The translations under genes and the position numbers were made by a program. Shown one piece after another: positions 1-9,178 of a stretch of DNA of 64,000 bases. The stretch spans positions 744,001 through 808,000 of the forward strand of contig NZ_CP081149.1 of assembly GCF_019665785.1 (NCBI RefSeq), written 5' to 3'. The stretch's first letter is position 1, and each line of letters starts with the position of its first letter. Source of the DNA: Deefgea piscis (lineage in GTDB: Bacteria > Pseudomonadota > Gammaproteobacteria > Burkholderiales > Chitinibacteraceae). The notes under the pieces are model-generated. The model saw only the letters and a list, made by a program, of their open reading frames with translations. It was not told the DNA's origin and ran no database searches.

Positions 1-30
1 GGCTTTGATTTGTGGGGTTATTTCAGGCAC
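1..30 (-). CDS. Possible 5' end of a divergent gene (partial)
   Basis: Only ten codons lie in the window, read leftward from a GTG at 30-28 and encoding roughly VPEITPQIKA. A GGAG ribosome-binding site (complement of 37-40) sits six bases upstream of the GTG, which is the main support. The product cannot be identified. The gene would be divergent from the tetR-efflux operon, sharing the 31-200 intergenic region. Confidence 0.3.
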   Translation of the reverse strand, partial: MPEITPQIKA

Positions 31-141
31 GGCGGTCTCCAGGATAGGCGGGACTAAATTGCCGCGATTGTACCGTATTCGTCAGAAATCTGGGGGTGGA
101 TTGTGTTGCAAAATAAATACCAGATGAATCGCTTTGAATGA

Positions 142-170
142 TTGACGCTGAAATCGCGAGTGTAGATAAT
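142..170 (+). promoter_or_regulatory. Promoter of the tetR-RND operon
   Basis: A -35 box TTGACG (142-147) is followed after exactly 17 bases by a -10 box GATAAT (165-170). The -10 overlaps the left arm of the palindrome at 167-190, so a repressor bound there would block polymerase. The first gene starts at 201. Confidence 0.65.
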
Positions 171-190
171 AAATGAACGTTCATTTATTA
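167..190. promoter_or_regulatory. Perfect 24-bp palindrome, probable TetR operator
   Basis: Arms TAATAAATGAA and TTCATTTATTA meet at a central CG and match at all 12 base pairs. It lies directly upstream of a TetR-family gene and overlaps the -10 of the operon promoter. Operators of AcrR/TtgR-like regulators are palindromes of this size placed this way. Autorepression of tetR and the efflux genes is inferred. Confidence 0.7.
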
Positions 191-200
191 GCGAAATGTC

Positions 201-845
201 ATGTGCCCCATAAAGTGTTGGTCGCGGCGTAAAGAAGCCCGACCACAAGAAATCCTTGAGGCGGCTTTGTCCTTGTTTGTCGAAAAAGGCTATGCCGCTA
301 CCAAGATCGAAGACATTGCCCGTGCCGCAGGGGTGACCCGTGGTACGCCTTATTTGTACTTTGCCAATAAAGAAGAAATTTTTAAATCGGTGATTCGTTC
401 TTTGCTGTTGCCGCAGCTGGCAATTGGCGCAACGCTATTACAAGACTGGCAAGGTAGTGCCCGTGACTTGCTGCAAGAGTTATTTCATTTGTGGTGGCGT
501 AATGTGGGCGCAACATCGCTATCGGCACTGCCTAAGTTGATGATTGCAGAAGGGGGCAACTTCCCAGAAGTGATGCAACTTTACAATGAAGAAGTGACTG
601 CACCGGGGCAAGCGATGTTGCGGCAGGTGCTGACTTTAGGCGTGGCGCGTGGTGAGTTTGTCATTAACGATATCGACTATGCCGCGCATATTTTATCTAG
701 CCCGATGGTGATGGCGATGGTGTTGCAAAACACTCCTTTATATTGCTTACCCGCTGATTTTTCTGCCCAACGTTACGTGCAATGCACGGTGGATTTATTT
801 TTAACCGGCCTTTTGGCCCGTCCTATGGATGCCTCTCATGCTTAA
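201..845 (+). CDS. TetR/AcrR-family transcriptional repressor
   Basis: This 214-residue protein is the likely ligand-responsive repressor of the efflux genes that follow. Residues about 10-57 form a TetR helix-turn-helix, with the family pattern of a helix ending in LFVEKGYAATKIEDIA and then AGVTRGTPYLYF. The rest is a helical ligand-binding and dimerisation domain without identifiable specificity. The ATG at 201 follows the palindrome at 167-190; the ATG at 196 is out of frame and stops at once. The stop codon overlaps the start of the adaptor gene, so the two are translationally coupled. Family assignment is firm; the inducer is unknown. Confidence 0.9.
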   Translation: MCPIKCWSRRKEARPQEILEAALSLFVEKGYAATKIEDIARAAGVTRGTPYLYFANKEEIFKSVIRSLLLPQLAIGATLLQDWQGSARDLLQELFHLWWRNVGATSLSALPKLMIAEGGNFPEVMQLYNEEVTAPGQAMLRQVLTLGVARGEFVINDIDYAAHILSSPMVMAMVLQNTPLYCLPADFSAQRYVQCTVDLFLTGLLARPMDASHA

Positions 846-1923
846 TAAATGGTCAGTGACACTACTTGCCGCGATGGTCGTTTTAGCCGGTTGCAAATCA
901 GAACAAAAACCGGTCGAAGAAATTCGCCCGGTGCGCACCATGGTGGTGGGTGGAGCCTTACCTGCTGCAGCTGAGGTGTATAGCGGCGAGGTGAAAGCGC
1001 AGCATGAAGTGCCGTTGGGATTTCGCATTCCCGGCAAAATTATTTCGCGCTCAGTGAGTGTGGGCGATATGGTGAAAAAAGGTCAGGTGTTAGCGCAACT
1101 GGATGCCGGCGATGTGGCGTTGAACGCCACGGCTGCGCGCGCGGCTTTATCTTCTGCGCAGGCGCAGTTAGCACAAGCCAAACTCGATTATCAGCGCTCA
1201 CAAGATTTACACGCACAGAACTTTGTTAGCCAAGCCGAGGTAGATAAACGGCAAACGGCGCTGATTTCAGCGCAAAAACTCACTGAGCAAGCCAAGGCGC
1301 AAGTGGATTTGGCGAATAATCAGGCGAGTTACACTCAACTCACTGCCGATGGCGATGGCGTGATTACGCAAACCTTGGCTGAACCGGGCGCAGTGGTTTC
1401 TGCGGGACAATCGGTACTGATGTTGGCCAAAGCTGGGCAGTATGAGGCAGTGATTGATGTGCCAGAAAATCGCGTTCAAGCGTGGCAGCCAGGGCAAAAA
1501 GTGGCCGTGCAACTGTGGGCCGATGCCAATCGAGAGTTGGTTGGCACGGTGAGCGAAGTCGCCCCTGCGGCCGATAGTAAAACCCGAACGTTTCGCGTGA
1601 AGGTCGCGCTACCGGAAAAAAATTCAGCTGCACTGGGTATGACGATACAGGTAAGTCAGGTATTCGCTTCTAAAGAGATACCTAATGAAATATCTGTACC
1701 GATGTCGGCAATCTTTGGCAAAGAGCAAATGATGCGAGTGTGGTTAGTGGATGCTAAAAACACCGTGCATAGCCAAGCCATTACCGTGCTGGGTCATCAA
1801 GGCCAGCAAGTTAGAATTCAAGGGATTCCTGCTAAATCGGTGGTGGTGACTGCTGGTGTGCATTTATTGCGTGAAGGGCAAAAAATCAAAATCTTGCCAG
1901 CAGCGCAAGGAGCACAGCAATGA
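829..1923 (+). CDS. RND efflux periplasmic adaptor (membrane fusion) lipoprotein
   Basis: The protein bridges the inner-membrane pump and the outer-membrane channel of a tripartite exporter. It begins with a lipoprotein signal ending in the lipobox LAGC (Cys about residue 22), so it should be lipid-anchored in the periplasm. A split biotinyl-lipoyl fold (GFRIPGKI near residue 65 and DGDGVITQ near 175) surrounds an alpha-helical hairpin at about residues 95-165, followed by beta-barrel and membrane-proximal domains. The 364-residue length is usual for HlyD/AcrA relatives. It overlaps the tetR stop by 17 bases; an ATG at 838 is an alternative start. The pump gene follows with an ATGA overlap. 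Confidence 0.92.
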   Translation: MPLMLNKWSVTLLAAMVVLAGCKSEQKPVEEIRPVRTMVVGGALPAAAEVYSGEVKAQHEVPLGFRIPGKIISRSVSVGDMVKKGQVLAQLDAGDVALNATAARAALSSAQAQLAQAKLDYQRSQDLHAQNFVSQAEVDKRQTALISAQKLTEQAKAQVDLANNQASYTQLTADGDGVITQTLAEPGAVVSAGQSVLMLAKAGQYEAVIDVPENRVQAWQPGQKVAVQLWADANRELVGTVSEVAPAADSKTRTFRVKVALPEKNSAALGMTIQVSQVFASKEIPNEISVPMSAIFGKEQMMRVWLVDAKNTVHSQAITVLGHQGQQVRIQGIPAKSVVVTAGVHLLREGQKIKILPAAQGAQQ

Positions 1924-4900
1924 ACGAACAACGGCAGTCGTTTAATTTATCCGCTTGGGCGCTCACGCATCAGTCTTTAGTACTGTATCTGATGGTGATC
2001 CTTTCTGTAGCAGGCATTCTGTCGTATACCCAGCTAGGGCAAAAAGAAGACCCAGAATTCACCTTTAAAGCGATGGTGGTGCGCAGTTTTTGGCCGGGTG
2101 CTTCCGCCGCTGAGGTTGAGCTGCAAGTCACTGATAAACTCGAAGAAGCACTGCAAGGTATTCCTGAGGTCGACTTTACCAAGAGCTACTCTCGCTCGGG
2201 AGAGGCTTTGATTACCGTGATGCTCAAAGAAAGCATTCGTGGCAAAGAAGTCAACGACGTGTGGTATCAAGTCCGTAAGCGCATTAACGACGCCAAGGGC
2301 AAAATGCCGCCTGGCGTGGTGGGGCCATTTTTTAATGATGAATTTGGTGAAACCTACGGTAGTTTGTATGCGTTTACTCGCGATGGTTTTAGCGATGCGG
2401 AGTTAAAAAAATACGTTGAGAGTGTCAGAACCGAGCTACTGCGGATTCCAGACATTAATAAAGCCACGTTGATTGCGCCACAAGACGAAAAAATTTACGT
2501 TGAATATCGCAGCGCCAAGTTGGCCACGCTCGGCATTACCCCGTTGCAAATTAATCAAGTGCTGGCCGCGACCAATACGGTGACGCCGGCAGGTGTGGTT
2601 GAAGGCAATGAAGAACGGGTGTTTTTACGGGTTAGTGGCGAGTTTGACGCCATCGCCGCGATTAAAGCCACGCCGATTACCGTCAATGGCAAAACTTTTC
2701 GCGTAAGCGATGTGGCTGATGTCTATCGCGCCTCGCTCAATCCTGCTGAAACACGAATGTATTACCAAGGGCAGCCCGCGATTGGTTTAGGTATTTCAAT
2801 GCGTAAAGGCGGCAATGTGCTCAAAATGGGCGAGCAAATTGACGCTGTATTGCATAAAGCCAAGCAAAATTTACCGGTCGGCATCGAAATTCAAGCGGTT
2901 TCTGATCAGCCCGCCGTGGTGAAGTCGGCCGTGCATATCTTTATGAAATCCTTGCTTGAAGCTGTGGTGATTGTGCTAGCGGTAAGCTTTTTGGCGCTGG
3001 GATTTCGGATGGGGATTGTGGTGGCGCTGTCGATTCCGCTGGTGCTGGCTTTGACGTTTTTATGCATGAAAATCTTTAATTTGGAATTACAGCGCATCTC
3101 ACTGGGGGCGCTGGTGATTGCACTCGGCTTGTTGGTCGACGACGCGATTATTGCGGTTGAAATGATGGCGTTGAAATTAGAACAAGGCTGGGATCGCTTT
3201 AGTGCAGCCACTTTTGCCTATAGCTCGACGGCGTTTCCAATGCTGACCGGTACTTTAATTACCGCAGCGGGGTTTTTGCCGGTCGGCCTGGCTAAATCGA
3301 ATGCCGGTGAATATACCTTCTCGATTTTTGCTGTAGTGGGTATTGCATTGATTATGTCGTGGATTGTTGCGGTGCTGTTTACGCCGTATATGGGCTATCA
3401 CTTGCTGCCAGAAAACCTTAAAGAGCATCCGCATGACGCGCATGGTGGCAAGTTTTACACCGCGTTTCGCCGCTGGGTGACGTGGTGCATTACTTGGCGT
3501 AAGACCACGATTGCGCTGACCTTGGGCGCGTTTGTGCTGTCGGTGATTTTATTTGCCATTGCCGTACCTAAGCAGTTTTTCCCAGCTTCAAGTCGGCCAG
3601 AGTTGATGGTGGATTTATGGCTGCCGTATACCGCGTCATTTAACGCCACCGAGCAAGAAGTCAAAAAAATCGAAGCGATTTTGATGAAGGATCCCGATGT
3701 CGCTAGCGTGACTAGCTATGTGGGCGTTGGCTCGCCGCGTTATTACATGCCGCTTGATGAGCAAATGCCCAACTTAAACTTTGGCCAGCTGACGGTAATG
3801 ACCAAAGACGAGCACGTTCGCGAGAATGTGTATAAGCGCATCAAGCAGTTATTTGATACTGATTTTCCCAGTGTTCGTGGTCGAGTGACTCGCCTAGAAA
3901 ATGGCCCGCCAGTGGGTTATCCGGTGCAGTTTCGGGTGATTGGTGCTGATCAGCACGAGCTGAAAAAAATTGCCAATGACGTTGCTAATCTCATGCGGCA
4001 AAATCCAAATCTGCGCCAAGTGCACACCGATTGGGGTGAGCAAGTTAAAGTACTGCGTTTGGACGTGGATCAAGATAAATTGCGTGCTGCCGGTTTAACG
4101 TCGCAGCAATTGGCACAATCATTACAAATGGCCGTCTCGGGCGTCACCGCAACGGCGCTGCGTGAAGATAACTTGCAGATTGAAGTCATTAGTCGTTTGG
4201 CGCCTGATGAGCGCACACGGCTCGATTATTTAGCCAACTTGCCTATTCCTCTGCCATCAGGGGTTAGCGTGCCCTTGTCGCAGCTGGCAAAAATCAAGTT
4301 GGAAAGCGAAGAGAGCATTATCTGGCATCGCAACCGCGTACCTGCTTTAACGGTGCGTGCCGATGTGATTGGTAAAGCCCAAGCGCCAGATGTTTCCAAT
4401 GCCTTATGGCCAAAAATGCAAGAGATTCAAGCCAAATTACCGGTGGGTTACCATATCGAAGCGGGTGGCACGGTGGAAGCATCCAAAATATCACAGGACT
4501 CTATCGCAGCGGTGATGCCTTTAATGCTGATTGTGGTAATGACCTTATTGATGATTCAACTGCAAAGCATTCAAAGAATGATTATGGTGTTGCTGACCGC
4601 GCCATTGGGGATGATTGGGGTAACGATTGCTTTGTTATTATTCCAAGCGCCATTTGGTTTTGTCGCCACCTTGGGGGTGATTGCGTTATCGGGAATGATT
4701 ATGCGCAATTCGGTGATTTTAATGGACCAGATTGAGCAAGATATCCATCACGGTAGTGCGCCATGGGATGCGGTGATTGATTCGGCCGTGCGCCGTTTTA
4801 GGCCGATTATGCTCACTGCGCTGGCGGCGATTTTGGCGATGATTCCACTGACGCGCGATACCTTTTGGGGGCCGATGGCGATTGCGATTATGGGCGGATT

Positions 4901-4985
4901 GTTTGTCGCCACGATTTTAACGCTGCTATTTTTACCTGCGCTCTATGCCGCGTGGTTTAAATTAAAGCCCGCGCAATCGGTATAA
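1920..4985 (+). CDS. RND-family efflux pump, inner-membrane transporter
   Basis: This is a 1021-residue proton-driven transporter of the AcrB/MexK superfamily. The expected layout is present: a first membrane helix near residue 20, a large periplasmic porter domain, a TM2-TM6 block from about 335, a second periplasmic loop and the TM8-TM12 block from about 850. TM4 carries the proton-relay pair in GLLVDDAII (two adjacent Asp). The start ATG overlaps the adaptor stop, so the pair is co-translated. N-terminal wording such as QLGQKEDPEF and the downstream TolC gene resemble MexK/TriC-type pumps. The substrate cannot be read from sequence. Confidence 0.93.
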   Translation: MNEQRQSFNLSAWALTHQSLVLYLMVILSVAGILSYTQLGQKEDPEFTFKAMVVRSFWPGASAAEVELQVTDKLEEALQGIPEVDFTKSYSRSGEALITVMLKESIRGKEVNDVWYQVRKRINDAKGKMPPGVVGPFFNDEFGETYGSLYAFTRDGFSDAELKKYVESVRTELLRIPDINKATLIAPQDEKIYVEYRSAKLATLGITPLQINQVLAATNTVTPAGVVEGNEERVFLRVSGEFDAIAAIKATPITVNGKTFRVSDVADVYRASLNPAETRMYYQGQPAIGLGISMRKGGNVLKMGEQIDAVLHKAKQNLPVGIEIQAVSDQPAVVKSAVHIFMKSLLEAVVIVLAVSFLALGFRMGIVVALSIPLVLALTFLCMKIFNLELQRISLGALVIALGLLVDDAIIAVEMMALKLEQGWDRFSAATFAYSSTAFPMLTGTLITAAGFLPVGLAKSNAGEYTFSIFAVVGIALIMSWIVAVLFTPYMGYHLLPENLKEHPHDAHGGKFYTAFRRWVTWCITWRKTTIALTLGAFVLSVILFAIAVPKQFFPASSRPELMVDLWLPYTASFNATEQEVKKIEAILMKDPDVASVTSYVGVGSPRYYMPLDEQMPNLNFGQLTVMTKDEHVRENVYKRIKQLFDTDFPSVRGRVTRLENGPPVGYPVQFRVIGADQHELKKIANDVANLMRQNPNLRQVHTDWGEQVKVLRLDVDQDKLRAAGLTSQQLAQSLQMAVSGVTATALREDNLQIEVISRLAPDERTRLDYLANLPIPLPSGVSVPLSQLAKIKLESEESIIWHRNRVPALTVRADVIGKAQAPDVSNALWPKMQEIQAKLPVGYHIEAGGTVEASKISQDSIAAVMPLMLIVVMTLLMIQLQSIQRMIMVLLTAPLGMIGVTIALLLFQAPFGFVATLGVIALSGMIMRNSVILMDQIEQDIHHGSAPWDAVIDSAVRRFRPIMLTALAAILAMIPLTRDTFWGPMAIAIMGGLFVATILTLLFLPALYAAWFKLKPAQSV

Positions 4986-5114
4986 GGTCATCCAAAGTCG
5001 CACTTAAAACGTTATGTATTGCTGTACTCGTTTATTGCGCCGCGAAATAGTCTTTATCGCGGCGCAAACCCTGCGTTAACAGACCCTGTTTACGAATTGA
5101 TAATTGGATTAAAA

Positions 5115-6443
5115 ATGAAAAAAAACGTATTGATATTGAGCCTTGCTTTATTCAGTACGCCCAGTTTTGCCGCTGATTTATTGGCAGCTTGGCGGGCAGC
5201 TCAGCAATATGACCCGAGTTTTTCTGCCGCACGGTATGCGCAGATTGCGGGCAGTGAAAAAAAGCAGCAGGGCCAATCGTTATTGTTGCCAACAGTGACA
5301 CTCGGCGCCAATGTAGCGCATTCGGATAATGAGTATTTACCCGGCAATGCCAATTCTAGCGTTTCAAGCAATCAGAGTGGCCATGGATATAACTATGGCG
5401 TCACGGCAATTCAGCCAATTTATCGTGTTGATGCGTTTGCTTCGGCAGATCAATTAAAAACCCAAGCTAAATTGGCTGATGTGGCATTTAAAGCGGCTGA
5501 GCAAGATCTGATTTTACGCGTGGCTAAAACGTATTTTGAGGTTTTAGCGGCCGATGAAAAAGTCGCTTTAGCGATGGCAGAAAAAAAAGCCATTGGTGAA
5601 CAATTGGCATTTGCTAAAAAAGCCTTTGAAGTTGGCGTGGCCACCATTGCGGACACCGATGAAGCGCAAGCGAGTTATGACAGTATCTTGGCCGAAGAAG
5701 TCGTCGCAAAAAATGACTTGGTCGTAAAACAAAATGCATTTACTTTACTGACCGGTCTAAATGCCCAATCGATTGCGCGTTTACGCGAAAATATCGAGCC
5801 GACTTTAGCAGAGCCCAATGATATTTCGGTCTGGTTGAAAAAATCGAGTGATACCAGTTTGAATATTGGTAGCCAATTATTGCAATTAGATATAGCCAAG
5901 CGTGAAGTCGATAAATATCGATTTGAAAGCAGCCCGCAAGTTAATTTAGTCGCCAATTATGGACAAAATTGGGAAGCGAGCGGTATATCTCGATCTGGCG
6001 GCTTAGATCAAACCAACAAAGGCGCAATTACGTTACAGCTATCTATTCCACTATATACCGGTGGTCGTCGTTCATCTGAATTACGCGAAGCAGCAGCCAA
6101 AGAATCAGAAAAAAGACAAACATTAGAAGCGACTCGGCGTAGTACTGAACAATCAACCACGCAAGCATTTTTAGGGGTTAATGCCGGTGCAGCGCAAATT
6201 AATGCCTTAGAACAGGTATTAAAGTCGAGCCAGAGTTTATTAGCTTCAAGTAAATTAGGTCGTGATGTTGGCGTAAGAACAACAGTAGATGTTTTGAATG
6301 CAGAACAAAAACTTTATAATACGCGTTATGCATTAACCGTTGCCCGATATACCTATCTTTACACTAGATTGCAGCTCGCTGCCGTTGTTGGTGATTTAGA
6401 TGAAAAACAACTGTATGCAGTAAATCAATGGTTGGTCCAATAA
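5115..6443 (+). CDS. TolC-family outer-membrane efflux channel
   Basis: A 442-residue outer-membrane protein that forms the exit duct for the pump encoded upstream. The chosen ATG at 5115 gives a clean Sec signal peptide (MKKNVLILSLALFSTPSFA) with cleavage before ADLL; an upstream in-frame ATG at 5019 would put 32 unlikely residues in front of it. Two repeated halves, each rich in coiled helices with Ala, Gln and Glu, match the duplicated TolC architecture (a coiled segment near residues 140-230, and LREAAAKESEKRQ in the second half). It follows the pump gene by 130 bases on the same strand and is probably in the same operon. Confidence 0.9.
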   Translation: MKKNVLILSLALFSTPSFAADLLAAWRAAQQYDPSFSAARYAQIAGSEKKQQGQSLLLPTVTLGANVAHSDNEYLPGNANSSVSSNQSGHGYNYGVTAIQPIYRVDAFASADQLKTQAKLADVAFKAAEQDLILRVAKTYFEVLAADEKVALAMAEKKAIGEQLAFAKKAFEVGVATIADTDEAQASYDSILAEEVVAKNDLVVKQNAFTLLTGLNAQSIARLRENIEPTLAEPNDISVWLKKSSDTSLNIGSQLLQLDIAKREVDKYRFESSPQVNLVANYGQNWEASGISRSGGLDQTNKGAITLQLSIPLYTGGRRSSELREAAAKESEKRQTLEATRRSTEQSTTQAFLGVNAGAAQINALEQVLKSSQSLLASSKLGRDVGVRTTVDVLNAEQKLYNTRYALTVARYTYLYTRLQLAAVVGDLDEKQLYAVNQWLVQ

Positions 6444-6536
6444 ATATTGAATGCAATATTCGCCTTGAATTATTAGAATTGAGGCCGCATAATCAATTGG
6501 TATTGATCAAACATAGCATTATACGAGGAGTAACAA

Positions 6537-6854
6537 ATGGATTTATCAACTTTAGGTTACCAAGAATTAGTTGAGTTACGTGCACAACTTGATGGTGAAT
6601 TAGTTCGTCGTAAAGAACAAGAAAAAAGCCGTATTTTGAGCCAATTGCAAAGCGCAGCTGCGGCTAGCGGTTTTACTATTGCTGAATTATTGGGTGAAGT
6701 ATCTGGCAAAAAAGGCGCTAAGAAAGCACCTGCAGCTGCTGCGTATATCAATCCAGCGGATGCAAGCCAAACTTGGTCTGGTCGCGGTCGTAAACCACAA
6801 TGGGTTCACGATGCAATCGCTAATGGCGCAACATTGGATACATTAAAAATCTAA
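6537..6854 (+). CDS. H-NS-family nucleoid-associated protein
   Basis: This 105-residue protein has an N-terminal helical oligomerisation segment (about residues 1-45, rich in Leu, Glu and Arg), a flexible Lys/Ala linker (KKGAKKAPAAAA) and the C-terminal DNA-binding motif TWSGRGRKPQWV (about residues 81-92). This is the AT-hook-like minor-groove reader of the H-NS/BpH3/MvaT-like group in betaproteobacteria. A strong GAGGAG ribosome-binding site lies about 8 bases before the ATG. It is monocistronic, followed by a stem-loop terminator at 6881-6906. It probably acts as a global silencer of AT-rich DNA; targets are unknown. Confidence 0.88.
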   Translation: MDLSTLGYQELVELRAQLDGELVRRKEQEKSRILSQLQSAAAASGFTIAELLGEVSGKKGAKKAPAAAAYINPADASQTWSGRGRKPQWVHDAIANGATLDTLKI

Positions 6855-6880
6855 GTTTGATTTTTATGTGGAATAAATAA

Positions 6881-6914
6881 AAACAGGGTGCATAGTCGCC
6901 CTGTTTCTATTTCT
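6881..6914 (+). terminator. Rho-independent terminator of the H-NS gene
   Basis: Perfect 8-bp stem AAACAGGG (6881-6888) / CCCTGTTT (6899-6906) with a 10-base loop, followed by a T-rich stretch. Confidence 0.7.
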
Positions 6915-6956
6915 AGCGTTGTAATTATTTACCATTGATTATTGTCGAGCCTAGTT

Positions 6957-9113
6957 ATGTCCCATGCTTTAACTGCTAAATTAAATCCTCAACAAGCGGC
7001 CGCGGTTGAATTACCTGCTGAACACGCTTTAATTTTAGCTGGGGCAGGCAGTGGCAAAACCAGTGTATTAACCACAAGAATTGCATGGCTATTATCTACC
7101 GGACAAATAAGCCCTTCGGGTTTATTGGCGGTGACCTTTACCAATAAATCAGCCAAAGAAATGTTGTCGCGAATTACCGCTATGTTGCCACTCAATCCGC
7201 GTGGATTATGGGTAGGTACATTTCATGGTTTATGTAATCGAATGTTACGTTTACATCACCGTGATGCAGGACTGCCCGAGGCTTTTGCGATTTTGGATCA
7301 ATCTGAGCAATTGGGCGCGATTAAGCGGGTATTAAAATTACTTGCCTTAGATGACGATAAATATCCTCCGCGTACCGTGCAGCATTATATCAATGGTCAT
7401 AAAGAAAATGGTCGGCGTGCTGCTGACGTTGAGGCGTGGGATGATTATTCGCGCCAATTGAAATTGGCTTATGAAGAATACGAAAAACAATGCAATCGAG
7501 AAGGCGTGGCTGACTTTTCCGAGCTACTCCTTCGGTGCTATGAATTACTGTCGTATAAACCTGAAATTCGAGCGCATTACCAACAGCGGTTTTCGCATAT
7601 TTTAGTCGATGAGTTTCAAGACACCAATCGATTGCAATATGCTTGGCTTAAATTATTAGCTGGGAATAATTCGGCTATTTTTGCGGTTGGCGATGATGAT
7701 CAATCTATTTACGCATTTCGCGGTGCGAATGTGGGCAATATGATTGATTTTCAATCTGATTTTTTAGTGAAGCATGTGATTCGTTTAGAGCAAAACTATC
7801 GCAGTCACGGCAATATTCTTGACGCTGCCAATGCAGTGATTAGCCATAATACCCAGCGCTTAGGGAAAGAATTATGGACTCAGGCTAGTGCCGGGGAATT
7901 GATTCGCGTTTTTGAGGCCAGCTCTGATTTTGAAGAAGCGCAATTTATTGTAGAAGAAGCGCAAGCTTTAATTCGCGATGGCATGGCGGCGAGTGAAATT
8001 GCGATTTTATATCGCAGTAATGCGCAATCTCGGATTATTGAGCATGCGCTGTTTTCTGCAGGGGTGGCTTATCGAGTTTATGGCGGTTTACGCTTTTTCG
8101 AGCGCCAAGAAATCAAGCATGCTTTGGCGTATTTGCGCTTAATGGCCAATCCTAGCGACGATAATGCCTTGCTGCGAGTGATTAATTTCCCAACTCGCGG
8201 TATTGGCGCACGCAGCGTTGAGTCATTGATTGAGAAAGCGCGCTTAGAAGGTTGCTCACTGTGGCAGGCCGCGTGCATGGGCGCTTCTGGACGTGGTGCG
8301 GCGGCCTTGGGGCAGTTTGTTCAAATCATTGATGGCCTGCAAAATCGGATGGCGGGTTTGGCAATGACCGACGTAGTGCGGATCATGCTTGAGTTGTCTG
8401 GCCTGCTGGTGCATTACCAAAAAGACAAAGATGGCGAAGAGCGGGTTGCCAACTTGGAAGAGCTGGTGAATGCGGCGGCGACGTTTATTAGTGAAGATGA
8501 AAACAATCTGATTGCCTTTTTATCGCACGCTAGTTTAGAAGCGGGCGACCATCAAGCGGGAGCGCATGAAGACGCGCTGCAATTGATGACGGTGCATGCG
8601 GCCAAAGGCTTGGAATTTAACGCGGTGTTTTTGTCTGGCCTTGAAGAAGGCTTGTTTCCGCATGAAAACAGCAGTAAAGATCAAGCGAGTGTCGAAGAAG
8701 AGCGGCGCTTAATGTATGTGGCGATTACTCGCGCTCGCCAGCGTTTGTATCTGACGTTGGCGCAAAGCCGCATGCTACATGGGCAAACGCGCTATGGTGT
8801 TGCGAGCCGCTTTTTAGATGAGATTCCACAGCCTTTATTAAAATATTTAAATCGCGGCTATGCACCGAGTAGCTATAGTTCGGCTGCGCCAAGTAGTTTT
8901 AACTCGGTAGCGGTAGCAAAACCAGTCGCGGCGCCTAAAAAATCCACGCCGGAGCATGGCTTGGCAATTGGTTGCAAGGTGGAGCACCCTAAATTTGGCC
9001 TTGGCGTGGTCACTGACCATGAAGGCGGGGCGACAGGGAATGTGCAGGTGAACTTTGCCCAGCATGGCAGTAAATGGTTGGCGGTCGCCTACGCAAAATT
9101 GAAAGTCGTTTGA
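6957..9113 (+). CDS. uvrD: UvrD/Rep-type ATP-dependent DNA helicase
   Basis: A superfamily 1A 3'-5' helicase used in nucleotide-excision and mismatch repair and in clearing replication forks. Motifs occur in order: the Q-motif region LNPQQAAAV, Walker A AGAGSGKTS, DEFQDTN (Walker B), GDDDQSIYAFRGA, the QNYRS motif, VHAAKGLEF and the arginine-finger motif VAITRARQRLYL. The C terminus has the small Tudor-like domain of UvrD/PcrA (KVEHPKFGLGVV near residue 665), which favours UvrD over Rep. I chose the ATG at 6957, giving 718 residues; an in-frame TTG five codons upstream is the alternative. It is preceded by the H-NS terminator and transcribed alone. Confidence 0.93.
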   Translation: MSHALTAKLNPQQAAAVELPAEHALILAGAGSGKTSVLTTRIAWLLSTGQISPSGLLAVTFTNKSAKEMLSRITAMLPLNPRGLWVGTFHGLCNRMLRLHHRDAGLPEAFAILDQSEQLGAIKRVLKLLALDDDKYPPRTVQHYINGHKENGRRAADVEAWDDYSRQLKLAYEEYEKQCNREGVADFSELLLRCYELLSYKPEIRAHYQQRFSHILVDEFQDTNRLQYAWLKLLAGNNSAIFAVGDDDQSIYAFRGANVGNMIDFQSDFLVKHVIRLEQNYRSHGNILDAANAVISHNTQRLGKELWTQASAGELIRVFEASSDFEEAQFIVEEAQALIRDGMAASEIAILYRSNAQSRIIEHALFSAGVAYRVYGGLRFFERQEIKHALAYLRLMANPSDDNALLRVINFPTRGIGARSVESLIEKARLEGCSLWQAACMGASGRGAAALGQFVQIIDGLQNRMAGLAMTDVVRIMLELSGLLVHYQKDKDGEERVANLEELVNAAATFISEDENNLIAFLSHASLEAGDHQAGAHEDALQLMTVHAAKGLEFNAVFLSGLEEGLFPHENSSKDQASVEEERRLMYVAITRARQRLYLTLAQSRMLHGQTRYGVASRFLDEIPQPLLKYLNRGYAPSSYSSAAPSSFNSVAVAKPVAAPKKSTPEHGLAIGCKVEHPKFGLGVVTDHEGGATGNVQVNFAQHGSKWLAVAYAKLKVV

Positions 9114-9178
9114 TGGTATTGGGCTGCAGCCGCTGCCTGGTAAGTGATACCTACAAATACCTACCATAAAGAGTCAGC

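Noticed and set aside
4406..4735. 109-residue frame inside the RND pump gene
   Set aside because: Shadow in another frame of a well-conserved transporter gene.
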